This document shows positions 34,046 through 45,775 of a stretch of 64,000 nt of DNA, in pieces. The notes under the pieces are model-generated. The model made no database searches. It was given only the letters and a program-made list of their open reading frames with translations, and had not been told where the DNA came from. The stretch lies in NCBI GenBank assembly GCA_023634235.1, contig JAMKCF010000137.1, forward strand, positions 1-64,000, written 5' to 3'. The position numbers and the translations under genes were made by a program. Every line of letters begins with the position of its first letter. Position 1 is the stretch's first letter. This DNA is from Pisaster brevispinus. Lineage: Eukaryota; Echinodermata; Asteroidea; Forcipulatida; Asteriidae.

Positions 34046-37000
34046 TCTTGAAAATGAGACCATTTGATTGTTCCAAGAATTTATTTTTATACCTTCCCTT
34101 TGTGATATGCTTCTAGAAAATTTGGAAAGGGGAATAATGTAGTTTTCCCTCTACAAAAAACTTGTATACCAAAGTCTATTAAGTAAGATGTATGTATAAT
34201 GGAAAGACGTGTCCATACTATCAGCGAACAAATTGAGGGTGTAGAGTATTTAATTGCTGTTTAATTAACAGTATGTAATTAGGTGTGTGTACACGATTAG
34301 AGTAAGAATTGTTTATGTACATGTATGGCACTTTTTGTTCAAAGAGCCCTTTCTGACACTGAGTAATGGTTTCCGACTTGAGCTCTGGCTGGTTCCTAAT
34401 CTTAAATAAGAAGATGGATCTGATGTTTATGGAGATCGATCAGGGATTTTATTCAGTGCTGTGGTTTGGAAAACTTTCTGGATGTGACAATACGTTTACT
34501 GATAGGTTTCATGAGAGACAAGGAAGGACACAACACTGGTGTTAATAAAAGTGTTTGTACATGCTGCACATCAATTCTACTACATTTATAATGTTGCTGT
34601 TAATAGCATGCTATCAATATCTTTGAAGTAAAGTTTAAAGCTTTAAACTTTTCATCCTGATGCAACCGTTTTATTTTTCTTTGATTCAAACCAGAAATAT
34701 CAAAAACAAGGCAAACAAGACTATATGAAATCGGCAAAAGTACTGTCATTGTCACTGTGGGCGTTGGGGACCCCACTGTTGCAGCAAAGTGAATTATGTC
34801 AAGATGTATGTATTACATTCTCAGGTTGGTCTTAATTTAAACGAAAAAGATTTTTGTTGTTGACAGTTTTGTATCATTTTACAGACTTTCGGGAAGAAAC
34901 ATGAAATTAATGCTGTGCCGAGATGATCGAAAATAATAATAAATAAGAATCGCAAGTTATTTTACCCTTGTTTCTATGTTCTGTTAATCAGTATTGCCAA
35001 ACTTTGCATGTCTCTTAATGCCGATTTTATTTATTGCTGCTGATAATTTAAAAAAAGTTAGTTATAGTAGATTTTTGTTTTATTATTAGTATTCAATTTT
35101 TTCGGGCTTATTAAATATGAATTCAAAACGTTCAAAAACCTTTGTTGAGCAATGAGGGAACAACAAGTTTCAGTAGAGTTTTAAAGACCTTGAAATATTT
35201 CGATTGTTCTAAGAGCATTGATTATAATTCATATCAAGACAACTTGGTTAAGAGATTTAACTGTATGTTATCGATGACTTGATTCCAAACCTAAGTCAGC
35301 TTGTTTTCCTGTCTTATTAACCGAACTAGGACCTGGTCAAGTCTGACATTTTCTGCAACCCTATAATATAGTCAGAATGAGAAATGTCATTGTGGAGACT
35401 ACTAGATGACGTTGCAACAGAGTGGATGAGTGAAAACAAAGCTAAACGAATCGGCTGCCATTGATATTTTGCTAATCAATTGCAAACTAAAATACACACA
35501 ATCCACCAGTAAATTTCGCGAAACAAAAATCGTTTTAATATTAAGGTTCAAATTTATATTCTTATTTAAATGAAACTAAAAACACATAAACAAGGGAAAT
35601 GGGTTTCTATAGTATTCTAACATTCTAACATTTTAACATTCTAGCAAGTTGGCCAAGGCCATGAATGGAATGTAAACAAACCAATACCAATAGTAAACGT
35701 GCTTGAAAATACCATATGCAACCGTCAATAGCCTGGCCCCTATATTTAGCATATTTAAAGCAATGCTCGTCACAAAAGACCCATCGATCGACGCAAAAGA
35801 CCGACTGATGTGTTGGTCGGATTATTTGCCTCTTTGGCGTTCCATAAAAGCTGAGGCTTTCGTGCAGGAGTCATGGGGGAATTCCCTGAGTCCAGCTGCC
35901 GACCAGTGTGGAACTATAGGTAACAACCTTTCCCTGGCCACTCAAACTTTAAATTATGTTTCTCAAGCGTATTCTCTTAGAGGTGAAGGAAATGGGATTA
36001 CAACTAAATGCGCAGAGTAATTTAGTAAACAGACAGCTTGATCAGACAGTTGCATCAGACTGGTAGGGTTAGGCACTAGAGGGGTAATGTACGATTGCTA
36101 AAAGTTGATGTACGCACAGCGAGCGTGACAATAGGGACTGTAAGCATGTTTTTTTCCAGGACGAACGTGGGCAATTAACATAAATGGGCGTAGTAAACTT
36201 TACATTTCCCCTTGCACATGCGTACTTGGACGTAATAGTTGTGGGTTCAAATACACCCACGTGTATTGTTATGTGCTTTGTGAATGTACATTTACATGTA
36301 CATGTACTGTACATTGTTTACAAAAATGCGTTGCGGCTTGCTGAGTCTTGATTGCCCAATAAAATATTTTGGGATAGGGCATGTAGGGTTGGGAAGGGGA
36401 GGGAGGGCAGGTAAGAAAATAGACCGACGGTCATAATGAAAGAAGAAACCCATTAAATGAAATTAGAAATGGTCCTAAATGTTTGTGATGAAAGTACACT
36501 GCAGAACAGATACCAGAAGGGTCCTATATGGAAGCCGGTAAGGGGCCTCTATTCGTGGTTTACGCGTTTCGACCGTAAACTCCGGTAGAAATAACCCCAA
36601 ATCACGGCTCCTGAATGCCTGACTATCACCGAGTAACTTTTAATTTTTTATTTTATTACTATAATATTTGTTTTTAATTCAAGTTGTATATTTAATTTAA
36701 ACAATATCATCGACGACAAAGAGAGGCACACTCGCAAACTAATTAATCAACGGGGAAAGTATTATGATAACTATTTTAATCGCGGCAAATTTAAAATAAA
36801 TGTGATTGTATCCATTGGAAAATATAAAAACTTAGAAGTGCACTACGTCAAGCAATATATCTGACAAGTAGTTTTAACCCACAAGAAATAATATCTAAAA
36901 CTGTTTTTAAAATGTCTTAAGTTGCTCTTCTCTAGAGCCTTCATCGTGATAGGTTTCCATCACCAAGTCGAGGCTGAGAGGGAACAATTTGCCCTTGGAA

Positions 37001-39239
37001 GAGGCTTACAATGAGTCCGGGCAGAGAGACGAAAAAAAGCACCGGAAACTAAATCAAATGTTATTTGAAGCTAATACCAGCCAAATAACTTACATATAAA
37101 ACCACTGAAATAATCATTCTTACTTCGACCAATATTTAAAATAACAATACGAGTGTCGTTACTAATACTTAACTTCACTGGTCTATTTGGTAGAGAAATT
37201 TGCTAACTTACATTTACCTGTTATTATTTTGAGCTCGATTTATTCAATTATAATGGGGGGTCGGGTCGGCTGGGTGAAATCAAACCATACCTTCACCCAC
37301 AGCCAGTATCCGAAATTCATTAGGTTGATTCTCGGGCAGAAAATCAAATAATTATGTTGATGTCTCTTCTAAAAATTTCGTACTTTTATCGTGACCGTTA
37401 AACTAACAGAGCGCCCTCTCCGGGCTTAGTTTTAGCCGGAATTAGCCGTTGTTACAGTGTACAAGACGTTGATGGATGGAGTCCCATGAGTTTTTATGTG
37501 ATTTGCATTTTCTTTGAACGTAAAAAATATACATCTACGTGTTCTTGCCATCTAGCTCATGTTAACCAAGGCCTATACACAGATCCGGCTCTTTACACTG
37601 TGAAACGTTTGTGTTTCTGAGGGTCACCCCCCCCCACCCTTCGCCCCTAACGATAAATGAATTCAACTCTACGAATCTTCTTTCTTTATTGGCGGAAAAA
37701 TCCCCGCTCTTAGAAAGTGCGTCTTCGTAATAAAAGTCTTGAAAGGATTCTACATTTGGAGCGCTTTTCCAAGAGCTAGTAAGTCATTTTGTTAATTTTG
37801 TTTTTCTGTTTCTCGTTTGAAATCATGCTTTTCCAAACTGAGACTGAGAGGAGAACTGCTTAACTCAGTTCAGTGATATGCATTGTCCATGTGCTGTTGG
37901 AGACGGAGAACAGCTGCCTAACTCAGTTCAGTGATAGGCAGAACTAGCAGGGCAAAGGCAAATTTATGGGGGGGGGGGGTGATAGGTAGCGAGCCATTCA
38001 TTTGTGCATTTCTTCGCTCTCTTATTTAGAGGATTGGGGGGGGGGGGGGCTATGGGCGGCTGCCGACACCGGTCACGACACTGGAAACGAGTAGCTATTG
38101 TTGTTGTAATTGTTTTATAATAAATATAGGCCTATTACAGTTCATTCTGTTAGGATTTACACATATGTTATTTCATATGCTTCCTTGACCCTACGAGTAC
38201 CTTGTAATGTCAGCTATCCCTCAAGACTATTCATTACTTCTTGCACGATTCTCCTTCTTTTTATAATACAGCCCTCAACAACAGGGGGGTGAACGTCGCC
38301 CCCCCCCCCCCCCCCCGACCTTTTCGAAATGGTAACATGTTTCAATAAATTAAACTGGTGGTAAACACAATTAAGGAAATAGTTTTAATAATCAATAAAA
38401 CGTTATTTGCCTAAAATAGTTAGTGGCCTGACGTTCAGTCGGTACAAATACACAGGCGCAGAGTTCAGCCTGAAAACCCGTACATAATAATATCGTATAA
38501 CAGCCGTCTTCAAACTTTCTTGTGCTTGCCACGTGCGTGTGCTGTCAAATGTTGTTCATACGGCTGTTTGCTGCCTTTGCAAAAATATACCAAACAAACT
38601 GGTACTCCGTGCGCATAAACGCTGGCCCCGGACAACAGTTGGTTAGTTTTGTACACATCCTAATGCAGCATAACACGGTGTGCATGGCAGCCGAGTGACG
38701 GTAAGAATTGATCTCTTTTTACCATTTTTTAGGTTGCAAAATGATTTTTCTGGACACACGCCAAGCTAAATAAGAGTAGAAAGAACACGTAGAGCCTAAT
38801 TTTGGCGAACTCTGGTGTCTAAAAAGAACGGTAGGTGCATAAACGTGAAGGGCAAAAAGTTTCGAATAGGATTTTGTACAATGACATATGACTTGTGAGG
38901 TTCGTGGAGACTATAGCGGAATGAACCTCGTACTAAACTAGCTAGTTAGTATGTAGCCGGTAGCCTAGCCCCACTTGTGTGGCCAATGGACAGGAATCCT
39001 GAATCCTTGGTCACACGTCGTCACCAATATTTTCGTCAGCCCACCGATTAAAAAATAGAGGCGCATTCCCTAAGAGCGGGTCGGCGATTTAAACCACCTC
39101 AATGTGTTCACCTACCTCTTAGCTTGACCTGGGTGTTTTGGGTGAGTACATAAATAACAATTTCAAAAGATATTTCAATTCAAAATTTTCAACTCTATCC
39201 GAATTAGATTTTCGCGACATGTACTGAGCGCGGCCATTT

Positions 39240-39406
39240 TGGATTGATTCTAATCGTGCCAATCAATTCATGACGTCACCGGCCGGCCGGGTTGTGGGCG
39301 GAGCGAAGATGTGCACATTGCAATGGTTGCTTTATGTATCCGCTCCGCCCACAACCCGGCTGGCCGGTGACGTCATGAATTGATTGGCACGATTAGAATC
39401 AATCCA
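39240..39406. repeat. Large inverted repeat, 66-bp arms, 35-bp loop
   Basis: The left arm 39240-39305 and right arm 39341-39406 are reverse complements with only one mismatch seen (GGCCGGCCGG against CCGGCTGGCC). Each arm contains the self-complementary octamer TGACGTCA and the GC-rich block TTGTGGGCGGAGCG. The spacer 39306-39340 is unrelated. No direct repeat flanks the structure, so a foldback transposon origin is possible but not shown. In single-stranded DNA or RNA it would form a very stable hairpin. Confidence 0.92.
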
Positions 39407-39582
39407 CTTGTGGCAACAAGTTCTGATCTCAGGTTACATTTGGAATTTTTTTATGGTTTCAAGTAACATGTGTAACAACATTTTGCAAGCACTTTGGAAT
39501 TAACCAACTGGAAAAGCAAAAGGTTTGAGCGTTAAAATTTTTTAACTCATTATACATGTAGTAGTCAGAGCTCTATAATAAT

Positions 39583-40375
39583 AATAACGGACATTTATAT
39601 TGCGCAATCATGTAACTATGAATATGCTCTACTGCGCATTACACAAAATACAACAACAAAAAATGTAGAGAAAACAATAGAAATAGCTCAACAGTACTAG
39701 AAGGAATTAATCGTAAACAATTGGGTTTTTAACTTGGATTTAAATACTTTAAGTGAAGATGATTGTCTAATACAAGGAGAGAGATTATTCCATAGTTAAG
39801 GAGCAGCGTACACAAATGCCCGATCACCTACATGTAGGGTAGCCTTAGATGTTCTTGAAGGGTAAGTTAACAGTGTATGGTCTTGTGAACTCCTAAGACG
39901 GTATGATGTTTGATAGGTTGATTTCATGGTTACGAGCTCCCGAATGTACATTAGTGCTAAACCATTAATGGCTTTATAAGTTATTAAAAGAACTTTAAAT
40001 GCTATTCTTTGTCGAACTGGTAACCGGTGTAACTCGAGTAACAATGGACTACATCGAGAGTATCTAGAGGAATTACAGATCAGTTTAGCACATGCATTCT
40101 GAACCCTTTACAAACCGAAAAATGAGCTGTTACAGTAATCTAACCTGCTTGTCACAAAAGCGTGAATAATTTTTCTGTACAGTCACGAGTTAAGTATTTA
40201 CGGATATGCCGGATATTAAAAAGATAATAAAATGCATTGTTACAAACTTCAGCAATATGCTTACCAAATGTCAAGTGTGTATCAAACCGAACCCCCAGGT
40301 TCCTTACTGAGATGTAGAGTGATATATGTGACATAACAACCTTGATGTTCTCAATTTGCAGCAAAAGATTATTCT
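39583..40375 (-). mobile_element. 3' fragment of an L2/CR1-type LINE with broken reverse-transcriptase frame
   Basis: On the minus strand the sequence encodes the region downstream of the polymerase core of a non-LTR retrotransposon. It reads N-L-G-V-R-F-D-T-H-L-T-F near 40300, then I-R-K-Y-L-T, then A-F-V-T-S-R-L-D-Y-C-N near 40160, then L-H-R-L-P-V-R-Q-R-I-A-F-K near 40035, ending in G-D-R-A-F-V-Y-A-A-P near 39800. These motifs are typical of L2/CR1-like elements. The frame changes at least once and has stops, so it is dead. The 3' end reads GCGCAATATAAATGTCCG followed by a TTA microsatellite (39583-39600), as expected for an L2-type tail. The copy is 5' truncated. Confidence 0.8.
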
Positions 40376-40749
40376 ATAACAACCAAGTATAGACATGCAT
40401 AATAAGTGCATTCCTCTAACGCCACCACAGAATTGTTTTCATTATTTTGAGCGGGTAATATGTGCATGTACATGTTTGTATAATCCCAATACAAGGGAAA
40501 ATCCGATTATAGCCGCTTTGTTCTGACTCCTCGCACTCCAGAGGACCAGATAAGCTACATGTAAGGGCATTGAAGCGTTACGCAAACGATCCTCCCAACT
40601 GTTTGGCGAATGCTGTTGAACCCTTTTTTGCCTCAAAGTGTTTTGCAACCGTCGAACGTTAGGCAAAAGATGCTGATGTTTTGGCAAAAGATGTCAATGT
40701 TTGAATAGCTTTAATCCAAAGCTGTGTAACGTACAGAATATGCAGGCAT

Positions 40750-40945
40750 GTGGCACACTTTGCAGCAATTCTTTACTCGGCTCATGAATGTGTACCGAGT
40801 TGGAGTCTAGCTGAGCTTTCTTATGAATACGCTAAGCTTTCTTTTGAATTTGTAAATTTATATCAATGGCCAATCTTAGGCTGCGGAATGTTGGTTTTAA
40901 AGCGTGGACTTTGGACTGTATTGTACTGCATAATATACCATGTGC
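40750..40945 (+). repeat. Dispersed repeat, related to 24391-24540
   Basis: This is the second member of the pair described at 24391. The best-preserved block is TGTACCGAGTTGGAGTCTAG at 40791. It lies just upstream of the hAT-like insertion at 40988. Confidence 0.5.
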
Positions 40946-41379
40946 TGTGTATGCATGGACGAATGGCGGGCTACCGAACGTTGTGTGCAGTGGCGTCACC
41001 AGAGGCCTGCGCCCCCCCGCTCAGAACCCTTGCCCCCCCCTTGCCCCCCCCCCCCCATATGAAATCACAGAAAAGTATATTCTTATAGTATAAAAATCGT
41101 TTAAGGCTGCATAAAATGCTGCCGTAAAAAGGAAAACTTTTATTCATATCAGTATGTGGACTATAACGCAGTCATGACAAATGCATGGAAACGCGCGCGC
41201 GATCGTATTGACGGTAAATGTATGTTGTGGTTTTGCGGTTCTGTAATACAGAGAGTGCAGGAAGTCACAAAGTTCAGTTTAATACGTGGTGGTCTGAACG
41301 CAGACCAATAGCTCCGTTAACACAACGTAGTCAGATGCACGATAGAGAGGTGTAAACAGCAAAATGGCCAGCGAAATGA

Positions 41380-42360
41380 CCTGACTTTAAGTCAGACCTT
41401 CTCTAATCCTAATGAGAGTTCCAGCATGCAAAATGTGCTTAACGACTTAAAACAATGGACTGATCTGAATAAAATGAAACTTAATCCCGCCAAATGCCAG
41501 TACATGAATATTAGTTTTCAATGTAACCTACCTGATCTACCCACCTTCAACTTTTTAGATTCTCAAATTAACCAAGCTGATTGTTTGAAATTGTTGGGTA
41601 TTTATATACAGAGTAATTTGAAGTGGGATTCCCAAGTGATGCATGTGTGGTAACTTTAACCGAAGACTTTTCTTTTTATGTCAGCTTAAACGTTGTTTTA
41701 TTTCTGTCATGGATCTGTTAACAGTGTATGTTATGAATGTCAAACCCACAATCGAGTACGCCTGTCCTGTCTGGTACTCTGGACTTACTAAAACACCAAT
41801 TATAACCCTTGAAAGGTTACAAAAGGGCCTTTCGTATCATTCTGGCTGGTCAGCCAAATACACCAACATCATATCTGGAAATATGCCAACTGTTTAGTTT
41901 ACCTACATGTACCATCACTGATAGACTGAAGCACTTATTTGTCAATTTTGGTAAGACCTTGTTTGAATCTGAAAATTACACAAAACAAAAACAACAACTT
42001 GCGTAATGCCGACAAAATGTGCCCCCCCCCAAATGGCCGTTACAAAAATAGTTGCATCCCATCCCTTGTCGAAGCACTCAACAATAGCTCTTGACTTTGT
42101 TCTTTCACTCATTTGGTATGCCCTTTGTCCCCATCCCTTGTTCTTTTTATGAGCTTGCTTAACCGTGCAATTTTTTTGGTTATATTTTAGTCACTGGCAC
42201 AATGCCAATTTACTTTTAAATGGATAAAAACTAATTGTATTTCTTAATGTTTTATCTGTAATTTTTAACAAATCTATTTTTATAAAACTCTGTTACTTGA
42301 ACTCAATTCAGCCCTTGGCTGCCAAATTTGAATGTTTTTTAATAAACCAATAATAATAAT
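41380..42360 (+). mobile_element. LINE reverse-transcriptase fragment nested in the hAT-like element
   Basis: The plus strand encodes the post-catalytic part of a non-LTR retrotransposon reverse transcriptase, split over three frames. The first is L-K-Q-W-T-D-L-N-K-M-K-L-N-P-A-K-C and L-G-I-Y-I-Q-S-N-L-K-W (41426-41653). The second is P-T-I-E-Y-A-C-P-V-W-Y-S-G-L (to about 41830). The third is R-A-F-R-I-I-L-A-G and a C-terminal tail (to 42006). Two frameshifts show it is inactive. A 3' untranslated stretch ends in an AAT microsatellite at 42350-42360. It belongs to a different subfamily from the fragment at 39583, judging by the motifs. It begins inside the frame, so it is 5' truncated. Confidence 0.75.
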
Positions 42361-42366
42361 TTTTAA

Positions 42367-42486
42367 AAAGGTAGCTTAGACCATTTCTTCTCCATATCAA
42401 AGCGCCCGTCTTTGCCTCGTGCTCCAACACCTAAGAGGCAGAGACGGGAAAATACAGAAGATTCTGATTCTGGTAATCACTGTTGG
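42367..42486 (+). pseudogene. Possible N-terminal remnant of the hAT transposase
   Basis: Immediately after the LINE tail, an open stretch reads G-S-L-D-H-F-F-S-I-S-K-R-P, followed by a proline- and basic-rich linker and an acidic E-D-S-D-S-G run, ending at TAA near 42486. The pattern of a short L-x-x-F-F motif, a K-R-P basic patch and a disordered linker resembles the starts of some animal hAT-type transposases. This is a resemblance in style, not a motif match. It sits inside the element bounded by the 8-bp duplication, on the same strand. The remainder of a transposase is absent. Confidence 0.3.
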
Positions 42487-42740
42487 TAATTTTATCCTTG
42501 TATTTTACAGTCGAAAAGTTTTATCTAATAAAAATGACAAGTTCTCTAAGATTTGGTTGTTTTCGCAATCTTTTGTTACCTGCAAACTATGTAGACTGTT
42601 TTAGAACTGCATTGGTGTGTATCAACTATTAGTTAACATATTTAATGATAATCTTGCACTTCTTTGGCCCCTCCAAATTTAATCTTTGCCCTCACTTGCC
42701 CCCCCAAATGAAAATGTCTAGTTACGCCACTGGTTGTGTG

Positions 42741-45294
42741 GTGCGTGTGGGTACTCAGCACCATGTGGTTATGTGCATGTTTTAACATTTGTATAATGAA
42801 ATGAACGATCGCAATTGCAGATCGCAGCCACATTAAATCTAGCAAACTATTTTACGAAGTTACAAATTATCTCTCTTTGTGATTTTTACCACCAAACCCC
42901 TTATTTATTGTGGACTAGTATTACTAGTAAAGGACCGGATTTGACTCGCCCACCGCTGTTTTCATTTGTATTTGGCAACCGCTCGTCCGCTAATTTCGAA
43001 CCCTATTTTTGTATAGACCTACCTGAGTGATATACAGTGATACCCTTATCAATTTTTCCAAAACGCTGGACTCCCTCCGCTTCTTGGCCCATAGATGCTT
43101 AAGTACCTTCAGGAGGTGAAAGAATGTTTTGAACAGAAACCCACGTTTTTATACCAGGGTTTTTCACCTGAGTTGTCACTTATATTGTAGCTCATTTGTA
43201 GAGAGCACATTTACACAAAATTGTGTACGCTTGTTTTGGTGTAATTTTATGAGAAATATCCAAGCTGGCTATCGCTGGATTAAACATTGTTGGGGTCATA
43301 ATGTTTACTGACGTGAGTAGTCTATGGTCACAGCTGTATTTGTTGCTCACAACACCACCACTGCGGAACACTAATCAGCAGCAAGCAGCTCAGAGTAAAA
43401 CAGGGTGCTACAGTGACATGACAAAACCAAATAGGTAATGTGGCTGTTTTAGACAGTCGAATCAGCGCTCGTGCGCACATGTGCATCAGTAAAATGTTTA
43501 ATCAGCGATTGCCAGCTCTGTTGGGGTTTTTTTTCTTTCAAAATTAAACCATAACTAGGATTTTTTTTTTTTGGGGGGGGGGCCAGTGAATTAAAAAAAA
43601 ATGTTTACGAATGGGTCATTCCGTGGCAACTCACCTAAAATCCTGAAAAATTTGGCATGCTCCGTCTCAGATTTTGCTAGTATTTTTTTTAACAATCCCC
43701 TATGGCATGTATGGGTGCCATGAACATACGCAAAATTTTAGAATCCTACTCTTCAACATGTTTTAGATATGACCCCCTAAAAAATTAAGCCCTGCCCGTT
43801 CAAATTGACTTTTTGTGTCTTCGGCATATTGAATATGCCTAGATTAAGGTATTTGCTGTGTACGCAATTTAGTGACTGCACTTGTTTACAAAAGAGCCAC
43901 AGAGCCTGGACTTCTGCAGGCATGGTTTGTACACTACGGAAGCGTAGTGCTGCCACATGAATAAAAAACTAGTTAGGACACAAAACCATTCCTCTCTGTC
44001 AGTCTTTTTTAAAGGATTATGAGGTGCTCAGTAAAATATTCATCCTTTTATGTTATCAAATGAACCTTATCAAACTTATTCCCTAAATATTTAGGATTAA
44101 AATGCACTGGTTATTCCATTACAGTTAAGGCAAACAGGCTGCGCTTGTGAACCAGCAGATAGTGAGCAGATAACAGCTTCACATTTCTTGGTGATGGAGT
44201 TCAAGGTGTTTGTTGTCCACAGGGTAGATTGCTCAGTGATTCCTGCCAGAGACATTACTTTAAAAGGTGAGAATTCATTATGTATTGGTCAATGCAAAGG
44301 TAAGAAGTAAAAATGACTGCCCACAGGAAGAGAAGAAGGGTGAGGGTGATGCACATGGCACAAGGGTAAAAATGGACTTGCAGTAATGTGTGTGTACTCA
44401 AACTCTGAACATTGTTCATACAAAAAGACTTGTATTCAATAAAGTGCATGGGCAACCTTGGCAACTATTATTTCAGTCTATGCATAAATGTTGACAATTT
44501 AACCACTTCACGTCAAATGATGTGTATACAAGCCAAGTATATCTGGACTGACTTACTGTGGACGGTTTATTAGGACCGGAACAACTTCAGCAGAGTGCCC
44601 TCAGTTTTTGCTGGCAGCCTGACAGCTGATGGTAAAATCCACCCAGAGTTTTGATTGTACAGTGTGCACAGGCATACACCTATATGTGTACATTGTGTAC
44701 CGTGCTGCACTTTGTTTCACTGGCATACAAAGTGGGACCCCAGGTGTTGAAAACATGCCTCATAATATCCTTTTCCAATCTTCTGTGCTGTTGTTGTACA
44801 AATGTGGCATACAAGAATGGACAGGCTGTCACCATTGTTTATCACTGTATTTGGTTTAATGAGAGGTAAGTCCAAGCATTCCCAGATTCCAGCAAACCAT
44901 AGCTGAGGTTCTGTGAATCACAGTGAGTGCCTACTCAACTTTTCTTGCAAGACAACATCAAATCCTGGTGCTAATTAAAAGAACCTTTCTTGTCTTTACT
45001 TTGTCAAGTCACGGTTTCATTGTGGCAACATTATTTTCAAAGGAGAGCATTTACTCAAGAAGCTAAAAAATGTCCACAGAAAATGATGCAAAGCGGTAAA
45101 CACAATTGATGCCACTTTGAGCCATTTTTGAAGATGTTCTTGGTAGAAAAAGACAAATATCTGGACATTGCCTTCAAAGCATTTGTTCATGAAAAGATTG
45201 GAGATGGGGTTTTTCTCACTATTCTTGGTTAAATTTACAGTTTCTCCAAATCATAACCATTGGTGAGCCATGAGCTGTTATGCAAGAGTTATTA
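42741..45294. other. Gene-poor region with element debris
   Basis: No convincing exon is seen. It contains a poly-T/poly-G junction at 43560-43582 and a block starting GGGTCATTCCGTGGCAACTC at 43613 that recurs in related form at 46906. A few short exon-like spans (for example 44227-44270, bounded by CCACAG and AAAAG/GTGAGA) are too short to support. Confidence 0.4.
43613..43790 (+). repeat. Dispersed repeat with GGGTCATTCC start, copy 1
   Basis: GGGTCATTCCGTGGCAACTC here and GGGTCATTCCATGTCAATTC at 46906 share their start. Both are followed by wording about 150 bp long with weak similarity (feature-poor text, then GATATGACC or GATATGGGT). They are probably two old copies of one element; the class is unknown. 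Confidence 0.4.
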
Positions 45295-45370
45295 GAATTA
45301 TTTATTTGTTTATTTTTATTTATTTATTTATTTATTTATTTATTTTTTTTTTTTTTTTTTGGGGGGGGGT
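45295..45370 (+). repeat. TTTA/ATTT microsatellite ending in a T-run and G-run
   Basis: Repeated TTTA units (about ten) pass into a run of T and then nine G. The same poly-T to poly-G junction is seen at 43560 and 49806. It directly abuts the segmental duplicate at 45370. Confidence 0.9.
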
Positions 45371-45775
45371 GCAAAGTTGTAGAAGTAAAATCCTCATTCT
45401 GGTTGCTGCACCATCTGCTTATGATATAATATTTCAGTTATTGTGGGGAGAGTCTTCTTGAAACAGTTAAACTCAAAGCAAACAGACAATCTGTTTTAAA
45501 TTTGCTGAAAGTGGAAATTGTGTACAAATGCTTGAATCATCTATTATTGCATTTACACTGTGTATTTCCAGAAGATTGTGAGACACATTACCCAAGACCC
45601 ACAATCTCCTAGTCAGTCTCAGACTCCCAAGGCAGATGCTGAAGACTCTACCTTAAAGCTCTAGCTCTGAAGACACTACAGGGAGAGTTGGAGATGGACA
45701 AGAAACAGGAAGCTCACAATGAGAGGTAAGGAATAGTCTGGATGTGCTGTGAACATTTATTTTAACATCTCTTGT
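45370..45775 (+). repeat. Segmental duplicate of 23025-23395, copy 2
   Basis: This is the fuller copy of the duplicated block described at 23025. It keeps the pyrimidine tract and CAG acceptor (45555-45571) that the first copy has lost, then the exon, the donor and about 50 bp of the following intron. Confidence 0.85.
45572..45725 (+). pseudogene. Paralogous exon with intact splice sites but a frameshift
   Basis: The acceptor TGTATTTCCAG (ending 45571) and donor GAGAG then GTAAGG (45725/45726) are both present. The frame opens K-I-V-R-H-I-T-Q-D-P-Q-S-P-S-Q-S and hits TAG at 45661-45663. The downstream E-L-E-M-D-K-K-Q-E-A-H-N is in another frame. The exon length of 154 nt differs by one (modulo three) from the open 52-kb (149 nt) and 23-kb (119 nt) copies, consistent with a one-base indel near CTACCTTAAAGC. 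The copy appears to be dead. Family unknown. Confidence 0.6.

Larger units (their letters stand above)
32692..39239. other. Gene-poor AT-rich region
   Basis: No convincing exon is seen in about 6.5 kb. It holds homopolymer runs (C-tract near 33245, G-tracts near 37970 and 38040, C-tract near 38300), a hAT-like terminal remnant at 33188 and a local duplication at 33925. A 105-codon open frame at 35703-36020 has ordinary amino-acid composition but no motif I recognise and no splice signals I trust. I leave it unannotated as a gene. Confidence 0.45.
40980..42740 (+). mobile_element. hAT-like DNA element with exact 8-bp target-site duplication
   Basis: The element body is 40988-42732. The octamer GTTGTGTG immediately precedes it (40980-40987) and immediately follows it (42733-42740). 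The ends are short imperfect inverted repeats: CAGTGGCGTCACCAGA on the left, and CAGTGGCGTAACTAGA when the right end is read inward. An 8-bp duplication with CAG..CTG ends fits the hAT superfamily. At 1.75 kb it is too short for an intact transposase. It contains a C-rich stretch after the left end, a LINE fragment (41380-42360) and a short transposase-like remnant (42367-42486), so it is an internally deleted, non-autonomous copy. Confidence 0.8.

Noticed and set aside
35703..36020. 105-codon plus-strand frame as a gene
   Set aside because: No motif, no convincing splice sites or start context, and isolated in a gene-poor region; left unannotated.
44227..44270. Short exon between CCACAG and AAAAG/GTGAGA
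   Set aside because: Only 44 nt, with no neighbouring exon in phase and no homologous copy in the window.
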